Shown here one piece after another: positions 54,726 through 64,000 of a DNA stretch of 64,000 bases (positions are counted from its first letter, which is position 1; each line of letters starts with the position of its first letter). The translations under genes were made by a program, and so were the position numbers. The stretch spans positions 26,029,483 through 26,093,482 of the forward strand of contig JAWZYU010000017.1 in assembly GCA_038380435.1 (NCBI GenBank), written 5' to 3'. A model generated the notes under the pieces. It had not been told where the DNA came from. It made no database searches and saw only the letters and a list, made by a program, of their open reading frames with translations. Source of the stretch: Ryuthela nishihirai (lineage: Eukaryota > Arthropoda > Arachnida > Araneae > Heptathelidae).

Positions 54726-55155
54726 TTGGGTTGTTTTACTCTGAGCGTAACTTTCTTGCGCACAATTGGATAAATGGCCAGGTGACAAGAAGTCCAAAGG
54801 CTCAGAGAAGGATGGGAAAGGGGATCCACTGGACATCTGCTAGGGGACAGAAGAAAGCCTCCGGTCAAGGCATCCAGAAAGTCCAAGGGCTCAGAGAAGG
54901 ATGGGAAAGGGGATCCACTGGACATCTGCTAGGGGACAGAAGAAAGCCTCCGGTCAAGGCATCCAGAAAGTCCAAGGGCTCAGAGAAGGATGGGAAAGGG
55001 GATCCACTGGACATCTGCTAGGAAACAGAAGAAAGCCTCCGGTCAAGGCATCCAGAATGTTCTTTAATGTGCACAGGACGACGGCTCTCCTGCATTAAGG
55101 GGCCTTGGATTAACCTCCTATTCGAGGACTGCGGCCTTTCCAAGTCCGTTAGTTT
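54726..55155 (-). mobile_element. SINE-A variant (subfamily B) with 89-bp triplication
   Basis: The tail side reads GCACAATTGGATAAATGGCC and GATCCACTGGACATCTGCTA, a variant also seen at 63742, so it marks a subfamily. An 89-bp segment starting AGTCCAA(A/G)GGCTCAGAG occurs three times (54791, 54880, 54969). The body continues to about 55155 without a clean head. Confidence 0.87.
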
Positions 55156-55269
55156 CAGTGACATTTTTTGGCAAAAAAAACTTCTTTGCAAAGTTAGAGC
55201 GTTTTCAAACTTCCTAACTTTCTTTTCACAAAACATAGAAGTGTCCCAACCCACTGTTGCAATATAGTC

Positions 55270-55570
55270 TATTGTGGATTACCCGAGACCAGAGAACAAA
55301 TTAGCATATCTCTAGTTCCCCCGCATCATTATTACATCATCACGTGACCGCGGCTGTTCCTCCCAAATCCCAGAGCACGCCCTCTCTTTGCCTAGATCCT
55401 CGCAAGCACAGCTAGCGCCATTCCCCACTTTTCGCCCCCAGTTTCCGAGCCCACTTGCTGAGTCCGATGACTGGCCTCGAGTTCTTTGCCACGGCACAGG
55501 ATATTAGTGTCTGAGGAGGAAGTGACTGGACTGTTGCCGTGGCAACGAGGCTTCGCGCTCCCTGCCCTTG
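55270..55570. promoter_or_regulatory. GC-rich block with an RFX-type X-box
   Basis: Unlike its AT-rich surroundings this stretch is rich in C and CpG. It contains GTTGCCGTGGCAAC at 55533-55546, a full match to the X-box consensus GTNRCC-N(0-3)-RGYAAC bound by RFX factors, and ATCACGTGACC near 55338. Known: X-boxes occur in promoters of ciliary and other genes. No coding exon was found next to it, so promoter function is inference only. Confidence 0.4.
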
Positions 55571-56215
55571 CTTCTAGATGAGTTGCCTCTCTCCTCTTAT
55601 CTGCTGGAGAATTTATCTTTCAGGTCTTCTCCCTTATTATTGTTTTATTAGCGAGAAATGAAGAAATTTGCAGAAAAATGAGATTTCAGTTCACTGTCAG
55701 GCAAATGTTTTTTTTTTTTTTTTTTTTTTTTCTGCACTTATATACACCGCACTGCAAAAGATGTCGTGACCCGTTACGACCGACATTTAAGAGAAGAAAT
55801 ATTAGATTTAAAGTAATAAAAAAATTTTAAATATCATAAAATCAATATGATACGAGATGAGCCTTCCTTGCAATCTCTTTAGAATGAGAAGTCTAAGCAA
55901 GTAACATGAAACGTATGGCCTGAGATCATTTGAGTTCGTTTGTTAAAAAAAAATCTCTAAAAAAGCTAATGTTTTCATTTTGTCTGCAGTTTTTTTTATT
56001 TAATTTTTATGGATAAACGAAAAATTATTTTCCGGTTGGATATGCATTGACGAAATATTAGGATTTTTATTTTCTGCATCTCTCTAGTTCTTTATTAGGG
56101 CGCTCTAACTATTGGATACGTCAACCAACTATATATCAAATCAATTATAAATATATCGAATATGCAAGTTACATTATACTAAATGATATAACTTGCATTA
56201 ATATTAGTAATTATA
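55571..56215. other. No gene recognised; long poly-T
   Basis: A run of about 27 T lies at 55707-55733. The rest is AT-rich, without recognisable features. Confidence 0.45.
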
Positions 56216-56438
56216 CTAGTTATATCATATATATATGCTTCAATTACTATATAATATACTAGTATAAAAGTAGCCATCTCTCTATTAGAATAAAACTATT
56301 CTTTGTCTACTAATATAAAATTAGTCTTCACTCTACTGATATAAAACTAGCCTTCACCCTACTAATATAAAACTAGAATTTATTCTACTAGTATAAAACT
56401 AGCTTTCATTCTACTAGTATAAAACTATTCTTCGCTCT

Positions 56439-57911
56439 CATCATCATCATCATCATCATCATCAAGCAGCCATGAGCTACGGAGGTCCAACCAGACCGTG
56501 CAATTTAGTTCTCCAAGCAAGTCTATCCTGAGCTACATCTACTGCATCTGGCCACTGCACACCAATTCTAACAAGGTCCTCTTTGACATTGTCTGCCCAC
56601 CGCATCCTAGGTCTCCCCCTCCTTCTGAGGCCTTTAGGCACATTGTTCATAACCCTATTCGCCAATCTATAATTATCCATACGGGCAACATGGCCAAATC
56701 AACGGAGTCTCTCTCTGCACAATATGCTGCTTAAAGGAGGTTGCAAACTCCTTTGCCTAACCTCATCATTAGTTACAAAGTTGAACCACCTAATGCCCAA
56801 GATACTGCGTAAGCATCTGGAATCAAAAGCATCTAGTTTCCTGTTATCTGGTTTACAAAGTGTCCAAGTTTCACTACCATAATTAACCCTAGAAAAAACC
56901 AAACTATTATACAGCCTAATTTTAGTCTTTAGGTGTATACGCCTATTTCTCCACACTCTCCACAGATTCTTAAAAGTCCCGGCAGCAATCCTATTCGTCT
57001 GTTAATCTCATGCCGCACATCACCATTATCTGTTACATAGCTCCCAAGGTAATTAAACTGTGACACCTGCTCAAGACTGCAACCATTCAGATTAACTGAA
57101 TCACAGCCTGCCTGACCAATTTTCATCACTTTAGTTTTCTCTCTGTTTATACCAAACCTACTCTACTACCAGTCTCATCAACAGCTCGAATGAAAGAGAT
57201 CATCTCATCAACATCATTTGCCAAAAGGGCTAAATCATCAGCATAATCTAAATCAGAAATTTTCGTATCTCCAGTCCATTTAAGGCCAAAATCTTTCCCT
57301 TGAAGTGAATTTTGCATAACATAATCAATAACCAGGCTAAAGAGAAAAGGAGACAAAATGCACCCTTGTCGAACACCAAAAGTAATGCAAAACCAATTGC
57401 TACAAGCCTTACCAACTCTCACACCCGACTCATTGTTATTATAGAGAACTTTCATTATGTTAACTAACTTGTCAGGTATACCATATGATCTCACAATCAA
57501 CCACAAATTATGACGATCAACAGAGTCGAAAGCCTTTTTGAAATCAACAAAGCTAGCAACCAAAGGTTTCTGAAACTCTAAACATTTCTCAAGAATCTGC
57601 CTAAGTGAAAATATCTGATCCACACATCCCCTACCACTTCTGAATCCACATTGCTCATCACGCAATTGACTGTCAACCAGATTCTTAATTCTATTAAGCA
57701 CAATCATGGAAAGAACTTTACCTGAAACAGAGAGTAGGCTGATACCCCTATAGTTATCACAAGAACTGCGATCACCTTTTTTGAAAATAGGGATAACAAT
57801 AGCTCTGGTAAAATCCTTAGGAACCATGCCTTTATCATAAAAGATGTTCAGAATTTCAGTCATTCAAGTGGTAACCGAAACATTCCCAGCTCTAAGCATT
57901 TCCGTAGTAAT
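56439..57911 (-). pseudogene. LINE-B: 5'-truncated non-LTR retrotransposon with RT domain
   Basis: On the minus strand the RT domain reads from 57863: an IPIFKKGD--SCDNYRGISLL segment (finger/motif 1), FRSGRGCVDQIFSLRQ, SFVDFKKAFDSVDR (motif A, catalytic Asp), GVRQGCILSPFLFSLVIDYV (motif B) and DLDYADDLALLAND (motif C, YADD). The post-RT region is in shifted frames: SQFNYLGSYV near 57040, KLDAFDSRCLRSILGIRWF near 56800 and RRRGRPRMRWADNVKEDL near 56620. It ends in a TGA/ATG-repeat tail. TTCGCTCT at 56431-56438 and 57912-57919 is probably the target-site duplication. The endonuclease is missing and at least three frame breaks exist, so it is dead. Fragments of the same family lie at 1990, 4500 and 40462. 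Confidence 0.9.
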
Positions 57912-58192
57912 TTCGCTCTAGTAGTAGAAAACTAGCCTTCACTCTACTAGTATAAAACTAGAATTTATTTTACTAGTATAAAACTATTCTTCGCTCTGGT
58001 ACTAGAAAACTATCATTACTTTACTAATATAAAACTATTCTTCGCTCTAGTAGTAGAAAACTAGTCTTCACTCTACTAGTATAAAACTAGCCTTTACTCG
58101 ACTAGTATAAAACTGGCTTTTTTCGATTAGTATAAAAATAGCCTTCACTCTACTAGTATAAAACTAGTCTTCACTCTACCATTATCAAACTA

Positions 58193-58230
58193 ATAATTAG
58201 TTAGATAATTATTATTATCTAACTAATTAT
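58193..58230. repeat. 17-bp perfect hairpin in minisatellite
   Basis: ATAATTAGTTAGATAAT and ATTATCTAACTAATTAT are exact complements around a 4-nt TATT loop, followed by a further partial repeat AATTATCTAAC. Confidence 0.85.
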
Positions 58231-58673
58231 AATTATCTAACATTAGCCTTCACTTTACTAGTATAAAAGTAGCATTAACTCTAATAGTATAAAATTAGCC
58301 TTCACTTTACTAGTATAAAAGTAGCATTAACTCTAATAGTATAAAATTAGCCTTCACTCTACTAGTATAAAACTATCCTTGACTATATTAGTATAGAAAT
58401 TATCAATATTAATATAAAAACAGCCCTCCCTGTGCTATATACACTGGTACTCAAAATTAAAGGATAATGGAGAAAAACTTATATAGCTGCCGATATATGT
58501 AAAAGAATGCACTAAAAATGGGCGAATGTGGAAAACGAGGCAACTATTACTTTGATTTCAGTGGCTGATTACTCTGATTATGTTCCGAAGACATCATATG
58601 GAAGATTTTCAGGGATGGGGAGAAATTGGAAGGATGGAAGCAGGTCAATATCAGACGGAAGTCTCCAGAGCAT

Positions 58674-59061
58674 AGGGCGGGGGTGGCTCAGTCGGTAGCG
58701 CGACAGGCTTGCAATCTGTAGATCCCAGGTTCGAGTCCCAGCTGGGTCAGCGTTGAGATTTATCTCCGCAAAATTCCCCGCCCTGCCCACGGTCAGTAGG
58801 GGACACCGATGGGGTTGGAAAGGCCGCCGTCCGTCGGATGGGACGTTAAGCCGTGGCCCCGTGTGCGGGAGAGACATACCCTGTGCACGTTAAAGAACAC
58901 ACTGGGTGGCCTTGACGGGGCTACCATCTGTTTCCCAACAGCTGTTCCAGTGGGTCCCCTCCCCCAACCTTCTCTGAGCCTTCGTGGTCCATGTGACCTG
59001 GCCATTTAGCCCATGGTGTGCAAAAAAGTGCCGCTCAGAGGTAAAACATCCCAACCCAAAC
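58674..59061 (+). mobile_element. SINE-A copy in Tc1 transposase, N-terminal part
   Basis: Complete. TCTCCAGAGCAT at 58662-58673 and 59062-59073. Confidence 0.94.
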
Positions 59062-59858
59062 TCTCCAGAGCATTGAATGTTATACAAAATGTCCTATCAA
59101 GACTCTGGAGACAGTTTCAACAGACACGAGATGTTCGTCGTCGACCAGGACAAGACCGTCCCAGAGCCACAATTGACGATGGCTATATGAGTCTTACTGC
59201 CAGACGGAACAGAGTGATGACCGCCAGGGAAGCCGCAGGGACGAGGGTTTCAAGGCATACTGTTTACAAGAGACTTCGTGAACAATGCCATTATGCCAGG
59301 AGACCTGTGTTTTGTGTCCTCTAACTCCCACCTCCCGGCGAGCTCGTTTAACGTGGAGTCGCCAATATCACACTTTGAGTCCAGACCAGTGAGCGCATGT
59401 TATGTTCACATATGAATCGCGATTCAGCTTAAGTACTGATTCGCAACCTATTCGCATATGGGGAGAACCAGGGACCTTCAACAGTCGCTCGAACATCAAG
59501 AAAGAGAGTACTCTGATGACCGTGGCATGATGGTTGGGGAAGGAATCATGATGAACGGGCGTTCAGACCTTCACATCTTTTCGAGTGGCTCTGTTACTCT
59601 CCTGAATCCATATGTCAGACCATTCCGAGGAGCCGTCGGTCCAGATTTTGTTCTCATGGACGATAACGCCAGCCCTCATCGAGCTCATGTGGTCGACGAT
59701 TTTCTCAAAGAGGAAGATATTCGCCGAATGGAGTGGGCCCCCAGATCTCCTGACCTCAATCCCATTGAGGATGTATGGGATGCTCTAGGGACATGCACTG
59801 GAGCTCCTCAGTCCCCTCCCAGAACACTTCACAAACTCAGAATAGTACTTGTCGAGGA

Positions 59859-60260
59859 TTTTTTTTTTTTTTTTGGGGGGGGGGGTTACCTCTGAGCGGC
59901 ACTTTTTTGCACATCATGGGCTAAATGGCCAGGTCACATGGACCCCGAAGGCTCAGAGAAGGTTGGGGGAGGGAACCCACTGGAACAGCTGTTGGGAGAC
60001 AGATGATAGCCTCCCGTCAAGGCCATCCAGCGTGTTCTTTAACGTGCACAGGGTATGGCTCTCCCGCACACGGGGCCGTACGGCTTAACGTCCCATCCGA
60101 TGGACGGCGGCCTTTCCAAGCCCATCGGTGTCCCCTACTGAACCTGGGCAGGGCGGGGAATTTTGCGGAGATAAATCTCAACGCTGACCCAGCTGGGACT
60201 CGAACCTGGGAACTTCAGATTACGAGCCTGGCGCACTACCGACTGAGACACCCCCGCCCC
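59859..60260 (-). mobile_element. SINE-A copy with homopolymer tail in Tc1 transposase
   Basis: TACTTGTCGAGGA flanks it at 59846-59858 and 60261-60273. Instead of the usual TTGGGTTGTTTTACC end, the tail side is about 16 T followed by about 11 G, then TTACCTCTGAGCGG. The head is complete. Confidence 0.93.
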
Positions 60261-60650
60261 TACTTGTCGAGGAGTGGTCATTAATCCCTCAAGACCAATA
60301 CCCTCATAAACAGTATGAGGAGTCGTTGCTTGAGCTGCATGGCTGTCAGGAGTGTTCATACTCCATATTAACGTAACGCATGTCGTACGTAACAGACTTT
60401 AAGTATTGTTCCATGTACTGCTCCTTCATGTCAGTTGCACGATTATGATCTTTACGCATGCACATTATACGATTATGAATTTCTTCTACTTGATTTACAT
60501 TTGTAATGTAATAATAAACTTCTTCATCAAATTTCATTGCATACTCTTAAAAATACTTCAGTTATGAACGAATTTATACATTATCCTTTAATTTTGAGCA
60601 CCAGTGTATTTAGAACTGGTAGGTGTATATTTGTATATACTCGTATACAT

Positions 60651-61029
60651 GGGGCGGGGGTGGCTCAGTCGGTAGCGCGCCAGGCTCGTAATCTGTAGTT
60701 TCCAGGTTTGAGTCCCAGCTGGGTCAGCGTTGAGATTTATCTCCGCAAAATTCCCCGCCCTGCCCACGGTCAGTAGGGGACACCGATGGGCTTGGAAATG
60801 CCGCCGTCCGTCAGATGGGACGTTAAGCCGTGGCCCCGTGTGCGGGAGAGCCATACCCTGTGCACGTTAAAGAACACACTGGATGGCCTTGACGGGAGGT
60901 CTCCCAACAACTGTTCCAGTGGGTCCCCTCCCCCAACCTCCTCTGAGCCTTCGGGGTCCATATGACCTGGTCATTTAGCCCATGGTGTGCAAAAAAGTGC
61001 CGCTCAGAGGTAAAACAACCCAACCACAA
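60651..61029 (+). mobile_element. SINE-A copy between two Tc1 elements
   Basis: Complete head, with a small body deletion (GACGGGAGGTCTCCCAAC). ACTCGTATACAT at 60639-60650 and 61030-61041. Confidence 0.94.
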
Positions 61030-61259
61030 ACTCGTATACATAGAACTCATAGGTATATATGTCTATATATAAATATACACCGAAGAACAAAAACATTGTG
61101 ATCACCTGTCTAATATAATGCTGGTCCTCCACGTGCTGCTAAAACAGCTCTTACCCTGTGAAGCATGGACGCTACAAGATTTCTTAAGGTATCTTGTGGT
61201 ATCTGGCACCAACACATTACCAGCAGATCCTTTTACTCTTGAAAGTTACGTGGTTGAGC

Positions 61260-62380
61260 CACCGCAGATCAGATATGCTGTTCCAACACAAACCACAGAT
61301 GCGGGATTGGATTGATATCTCGGGAATGTGGAGGCCAGGGCAATACCTGAAAGTCTTCGTCATGTTCCGCGAACCATTTTCGAATAATCCGGGCAGTGTG
61401 GCATTCATTATCTTGCTGAAAGAAGGCACTACTACAGAGAAATACCGTTACCATGAAAAGATGTACAGTCGCTCAAAAACGTATCCGAACACTATGGTTG
61501 ATTGCAGAATTCGGAAAAAATATCTGGCAACGATTTTTTTAGAAATTAGTGATCTGGCAACCTTCGTGTCACGTGACACGAAGGTTGCCAGATCACTAAT
61601 TTCTAAAAAAATCGTTGCCAGATATTTTTTCGAATGCTGCAATCAACCATAGTGTTCGGATACTTTTTTGAGCGACTGTACCTGGTCTACAATGATGTTT
61701 AGGTAGTTGCCAGACATCATAGTTTCCTGCACATAAATGATTGGACCCAAGGTTTCCCAGCAGAACATTGCCCCAAGCATTAAAGTTCCTTCACCGGCTT
61801 GTTTTCGTCTCACGGTGCATCCTGGTGCCAACACTTCTCCAGGTAAACGACGCACATGCACTTGGTCGTCCACATGGTGCAGCAGGAAACGAGATTCATC
61901 GGACCAGACCTCCTTCTTCCCATCAATCAAGGTCCAGTTTTGATTCTTGCATGCCCATTGTAGGTGCTTTCGACTGTGAACCAAGGTTAGCATGGGCACT
62001 CGGAGCAGCCTGCGGCTACGCAGCCCCATTTTCAGCAGGGTTCGATGTACTGTGTGTTGTGACACATTGCTCCCGTCACCAGCATTCAAATTACGGTCAA
62101 GTTGCGCCGTAGTATCCCTTCTGTTAACTCGTATCATACGGGATAGCCTTTGCTCCCCTGTAGCATCGATGAGACGTGGTTGGCTGATTGATGCTAGAGG
62201 CCCTTGCCTGCGGTTCGTGGTTTTCCCTCCTCAGACCACTTTTTGAAGATACTAGCCACGGTTGACCGTGAGCACCCCACGAGCCTTGCCGTCTCGGAAA
62301 TGCTCTGATCCAGCCGTCTGGCCATTACAATTTGGCCTTTGTCAAACTCACTTAAGTCCGCTGCCTTTCCTATCTGAAGA
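61260..62380 (-). pseudogene. Tc1 transposase pseudogene, distinct lineage
   Basis: On the minus strand, N- to C-terminal: an [22 protein letters not shown] start near 62345, a second HTH with VSQHTVHRTLLKMGLRSRR near 62060, EVWSDESRFLLHHVD near 61900 (first Asp), then a break where the foldback MITE (61466-61678) is inserted. It continues with FFQQDNECHTARIIRKWF near 61410 (second Asp, in the QQDN form) and LPWPPHSRDINPIPHLWFVL near 61320, where the Glu-containing NPIEHLW is changed to NPIPHLW, so the third catalytic residue is lost. Frameshifts are also present. Inactive. Confidence 0.87.
61466..61678. mobile_element. Foldback MITE, intact 213-bp palindrome
   Basis: The best-preserved family member. 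Both halves are almost exact reverse complements from CAGTCGCTCAAAAA at the ends to the centre CGTGTCACGTGACACG (about 61565-61580). TA lies on each side (61464-61465, 61679-61680). It interrupts the transposase frame of the surrounding Tc1. No coding capacity, so it must have been moved by a transposase encoded elsewhere. Confidence 0.95.
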
Positions 62381-62523
62381 CCAAGAATAACACTGATTAA
62401 CAGAGCTCAGTTTCAGGTGTTATTTATACCATTTCATGACCTCCACACGCGCCGTCGTTTACCAACAGTTGGTTGGATTTGCATAAAGACGCGCTGGTCA
62501 TAATGTTTCGGCTCTTCGCTGTA

Positions 62524-62822
62524 TATATATAACTGGTCAGTACTAGTATACAACTGGTTAGGACTGGTATGAAGCTGGCTATTACCGAAACAGAACTGGT
62601 GAGGTGCTGTTATACAATTGCCTAATGCCGGTATGAAACTGGTCTTGACCATGCTAACGATAAAAAAACGCTTTTGTAGCGGAGTCTAAATAGAAAATTC
62701 AATGTATCTTTCTCAAAATATCTTTAAATTATAAAAAACGAAAATTATTTTTCTAGAGACCTCTATTTCTGATCTTTCGATGTAGCTGTTACACATCGAA
62801 TTCGAAAGTCTGAAACAAAAGT
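62524..62822. repeat. Short degenerate minisatellite, then AT-rich DNA
   Basis: AACTGGTCAGTACTAGTAT, ACAACTGGTTAGGACTGGTA and similar words repeat to about 62650 and resemble the 26-bp minisatellite. The remainder has no recognised feature. Confidence 0.6.
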
Positions 62823-63117
62823 CTCCGCAAAATTCCCCGCCCTGCCCACGGTCAGTAGGGGACACCGATGGGCTTGGAAAGGCCGCCGTCCGTCGGATGG
62901 GACGTTAAGCCGTAGCCCCGTGTGCGGGAGAGCGATACCCTGTGCACGTTAAAGAACACGCTGGATGGCCTTAACGAGAGGCTACCATCTGTCTCCCAAC
63001 AGCTGTTCCAGTGGGTCCCCTCCCCCAACCTTCTCTGAGCTTTCGGGGTCCTTGTGACCTGGCCATTTAGCCCGTGGTGTGCAAAAAAGTGCCGCTCAGA
63101 GGTAAAACAACCCAACC
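62823..63117 (+). mobile_element. 5'-truncated SINE-A with target-site duplication
   Basis: Starts in the body (CTCCGCAAAATTCCCCGCC) and has an intact tail. CTGAAACAAAAGT at 62810-62822 and 63118-63130. Confidence 0.94.
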
Positions 63118-63130
63118 CTGAAACAAAAGT

Positions 63131-63741
63131 TCCGATGGTCATTTGAGAATTCGAGCCATATAAGCATTTCATTGTTTATAGTCTCACACACATCAATTAG
63201 TTATTCAACGTCCGCCAGTTTTGCTAATAAATAATTGTTCTCTGTGTTCCGTGATCTGCAATTACCTCTCAGCTAAGTAAAATGTAACCTCGCCTATGTT
63301 CAAAACTGATTATTCTTCATTGCATACGTCATCAGAGAATTTAATTAATGCAATCACGAGTACCCTTTTATCTTCTCCGTTTTCGAGATGAAATGACTAT
63401 TTTGCTATTCAGAGTTAAAAATCGCAATTATGAAACTGAAATTACCCATCAGATGTTTAATTACATCCGCCTTTGTTCTGTGTTGCCGAACATGTGCGTA
63501 ACAATGAAATATCACGAAACGCGCGCTGCGTTCTCTCTTTAAGTGATCCACTGTGGTTGTTCTGTGCTGCAATTTGGAAATCTTCACAAACAGAGGGACG
63601 ATGTTGTTATATCCAGATCCCATTACCTTTTTCGTTGGTGATATAAATTAAAATCCTTCGAAAGGAGATGACATTTTTGTGCGTGAAACTTTCCCTAAGG
63701 ATAAATTTATTTTTTTATCAATGCAATCGAGGTTAAGGCTT
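63131..63741. other. No gene recognised
   Basis: Frames of up to about 72 codons on both strands have no recognised domain. No repeat family of this window was seen. Confidence 0.4.
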
Positions 63742-63864
63742 TGGGTTGGGTTGTTTTATCTCTGAGCGGCATTTTTTTACACACAATTGGATAAATGGCC
63801 AGGTCACAAGAACTCCAAAGGCTCAGAGAAGGATGGAAAATGGATCCATTGAACATCTGCTAGG
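63742..63864 (-). mobile_element. SINE-A subfamily B tail-side fragment
   Basis: TTGGGTTGGGTTGTTTTATC to GAACATCTGCTAGG shares the AATTGGATAAATGGCC and GATCCA variants with the copy at 54726. It is interrupted at 63864 by another SINE tail, and its continuation would lie beyond the window. Confidence 0.85.
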
Positions 63865-64000
63865 TTGGGTTGGGTTGTTTTTTTACTTCTGAGCGGCATT
63901 TTTTTTGCACGCCATGGGCTAAATGGCCAGGTCACAAGGACCACGAAGACTCAGAGAAGGTTGGGGGAGGGGACCCACTTGGACAGCTGTTGGGAGACAG
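63865..64000 (-). mobile_element. SINE-A copy running off the window end
   Basis: TTGGGTTGGGTTGTTTTTTT to GTTGGGAGACAG, near-consensus. The head lies outside the window. Probably inserted into the subfamily B copy to its left. Confidence 0.9.

Larger units (their letters stand above)
56220..58437. repeat. 26-bp minisatellite split by a LINE-B copy
   Basis: The unit ACTAGTATAAAACTAGCCTT, CACTCT recurs at 56260-56438 and 57912-58437 with substitutions. The two parts were one array before LINE-B entered. Related CTGGT/TACTAGTATACAACTGG words continue beyond the Tc1 elements near 60610 and 62525-62640. Confidence 0.87.
58590..60280 (+). pseudogene. Tc1 transposase pseudogene
   Basis: The first helix-turn-helix starts before and continues after the SINE at 58674-59061 (EAGQ-like, then ALNVIQNVLSRLWRQFQQT). 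The second follows (RRPGQDRPRA, RVSRHTVYKRLREQ, YARRPVFCV) near 59140-59320. A TYESRF-like segment near 59410 replaces the usual TDESRF, so the first catalytic Asp appears to be Tyr-context or lost. LMDDNASPHRAH near 59655 (second Asp) and WAPRSPDLNPIEDVWDAL near 59735 (Glu) are intact. The C-terminus is cut by the SINE at 59859-60260 and resumes VEEWSLIPQ-like after it. Frameshifts near 59330 and the SINEs make it non-functional. Confidence 0.85.
58442..60606 (+). mobile_element. Tc1-family transposon carrying two SINEs
   Basis: Terminal inverted repeats are CACTGGTACTCAAAATTAAA at the left and, complemented, CACTGGTGCTCAAAATTAAA at the right, both continuing GGATAATG. Both are bordered by TA (58440-58441, 60607-60608), the Tc1 target. 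Without its two SINE-A insertions the element is about 1.37 kb, a normal Tc1 length. It sits within the 26-bp minisatellite. Confidence 0.92.
61078..62521 (-). mobile_element. Tc1-family transposon with foldback MITE inside
   Basis: Imperfect terminal inverted repeats, CACCGAAGAACAAAAACATT at the left and, complemented, CAGCGAAGAGCCGAAACATT at the right, bordered by TA (61076-61077, 62522-62523). Length is 1444 bp including the 213-bp MITE, leaving about 1.23 kb. Its sequence is clearly different from the Tc1 elements at 13 and 58 kb, so three Tc1 lineages are present. Confidence 0.92.

Noticed and set aside
55707..55733. Poly-T as the tail of a processed pseudogene
   Set aside because: No recognisable coding or 3' UTR sequence next to it and no flanking direct repeat found.

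Overview
This is a eukaryotic, AT-rich, repeat-dominated stretch in which I could not identify any intact host gene. The repeat types are a tRNA-derived SINE in dozens of copies, degenerate Jockey-like and other non-LTR reverse transcriptases, Tc1 transposons, a Ty3/gypsy-type LTR remnant, TA-flanked foldback MITEs and many minisatellites. Together they suggest an arthropod, most likely an arachnid such as an orb-weaving spider. That is an inference from repeat style, not a demonstrated identity. Nearly all long open frames are translations of SINEs or of minisatellites whose unit is a multiple of three.

The commonest feature is one SINE family, here called SINE-A (about 370-390 bp; roughly 45 full, partial or nested copies). 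It has a tRNA-like head with A and B boxes, a conserved body, and a tail that reads AACAACCCAACCC (pentamer CCCAA/TTGGG). More than 20 copies have readable 8-15 bp target-site duplications, so many are recent. A second tRNA-headed SINE (SINE-S, AATAAATA tail) occurs three times. SINE-A copies interrupt almost everything else, which gives a relative insertion chronology.

Layout. 1-7 kb: old SINEs, fragments of a non-LTR element (LINE-B) and a second RT relic. 7.0-9.9 kb: a 37-bp satellite array of about 76 units. 10.7-11.9 kb: old SINEs and half a foldback MITE. 13.1-14.8 kb: a Tc1 pseudogene with an internal inverted duplication and a nested 178-bp hAT MITE. 15.5-19.7 kb: a defective LTR element whose gag-like coiled-coil frame carries a 42-bp repeat and is followed by a decayed C2H2 zinc-finger frame and a duplicated integrase tail. 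19.7-27.7 kb: degenerate minisatellites, a Jockey-like relic and SINEs. 27.9-29.2 kb: a 54-bp array. 29-40 kb: dense SINEs, a repeat rich in AGGTCA half-sites and a foldback MITE with a SINE inside. 40.5-42.1 kb: a 27-bp array ending in an inversion hairpin. 42.5-55 kb: SINEs, a 40-bp minisatellite, a decayed ~65-bp repeat, a foldback MITE containing two small palindromes, and a SINE whose 169-bp 3' module is tandemly amplified. 55-63 kb: a GC-rich block with an RFX-type X-box, a 26-bp minisatellite hosting a truncated LINE-B, and two Tc1 elements with readable terminal repeats, one carrying two SINEs and the other a foldback MITE. The window ends inside another SINE.

No genes act together here in a pathway. 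The content is a nested transposon landscape. The best candidates for something undescribed are the gag/zinc-finger/integrase chimera, nonsense codons that were amplified with their repeat unit, the recurrent duplication of the SINE 3' module, the foldback MITE family, and the Tc1 copy with an inverted copy of its own N-terminus.
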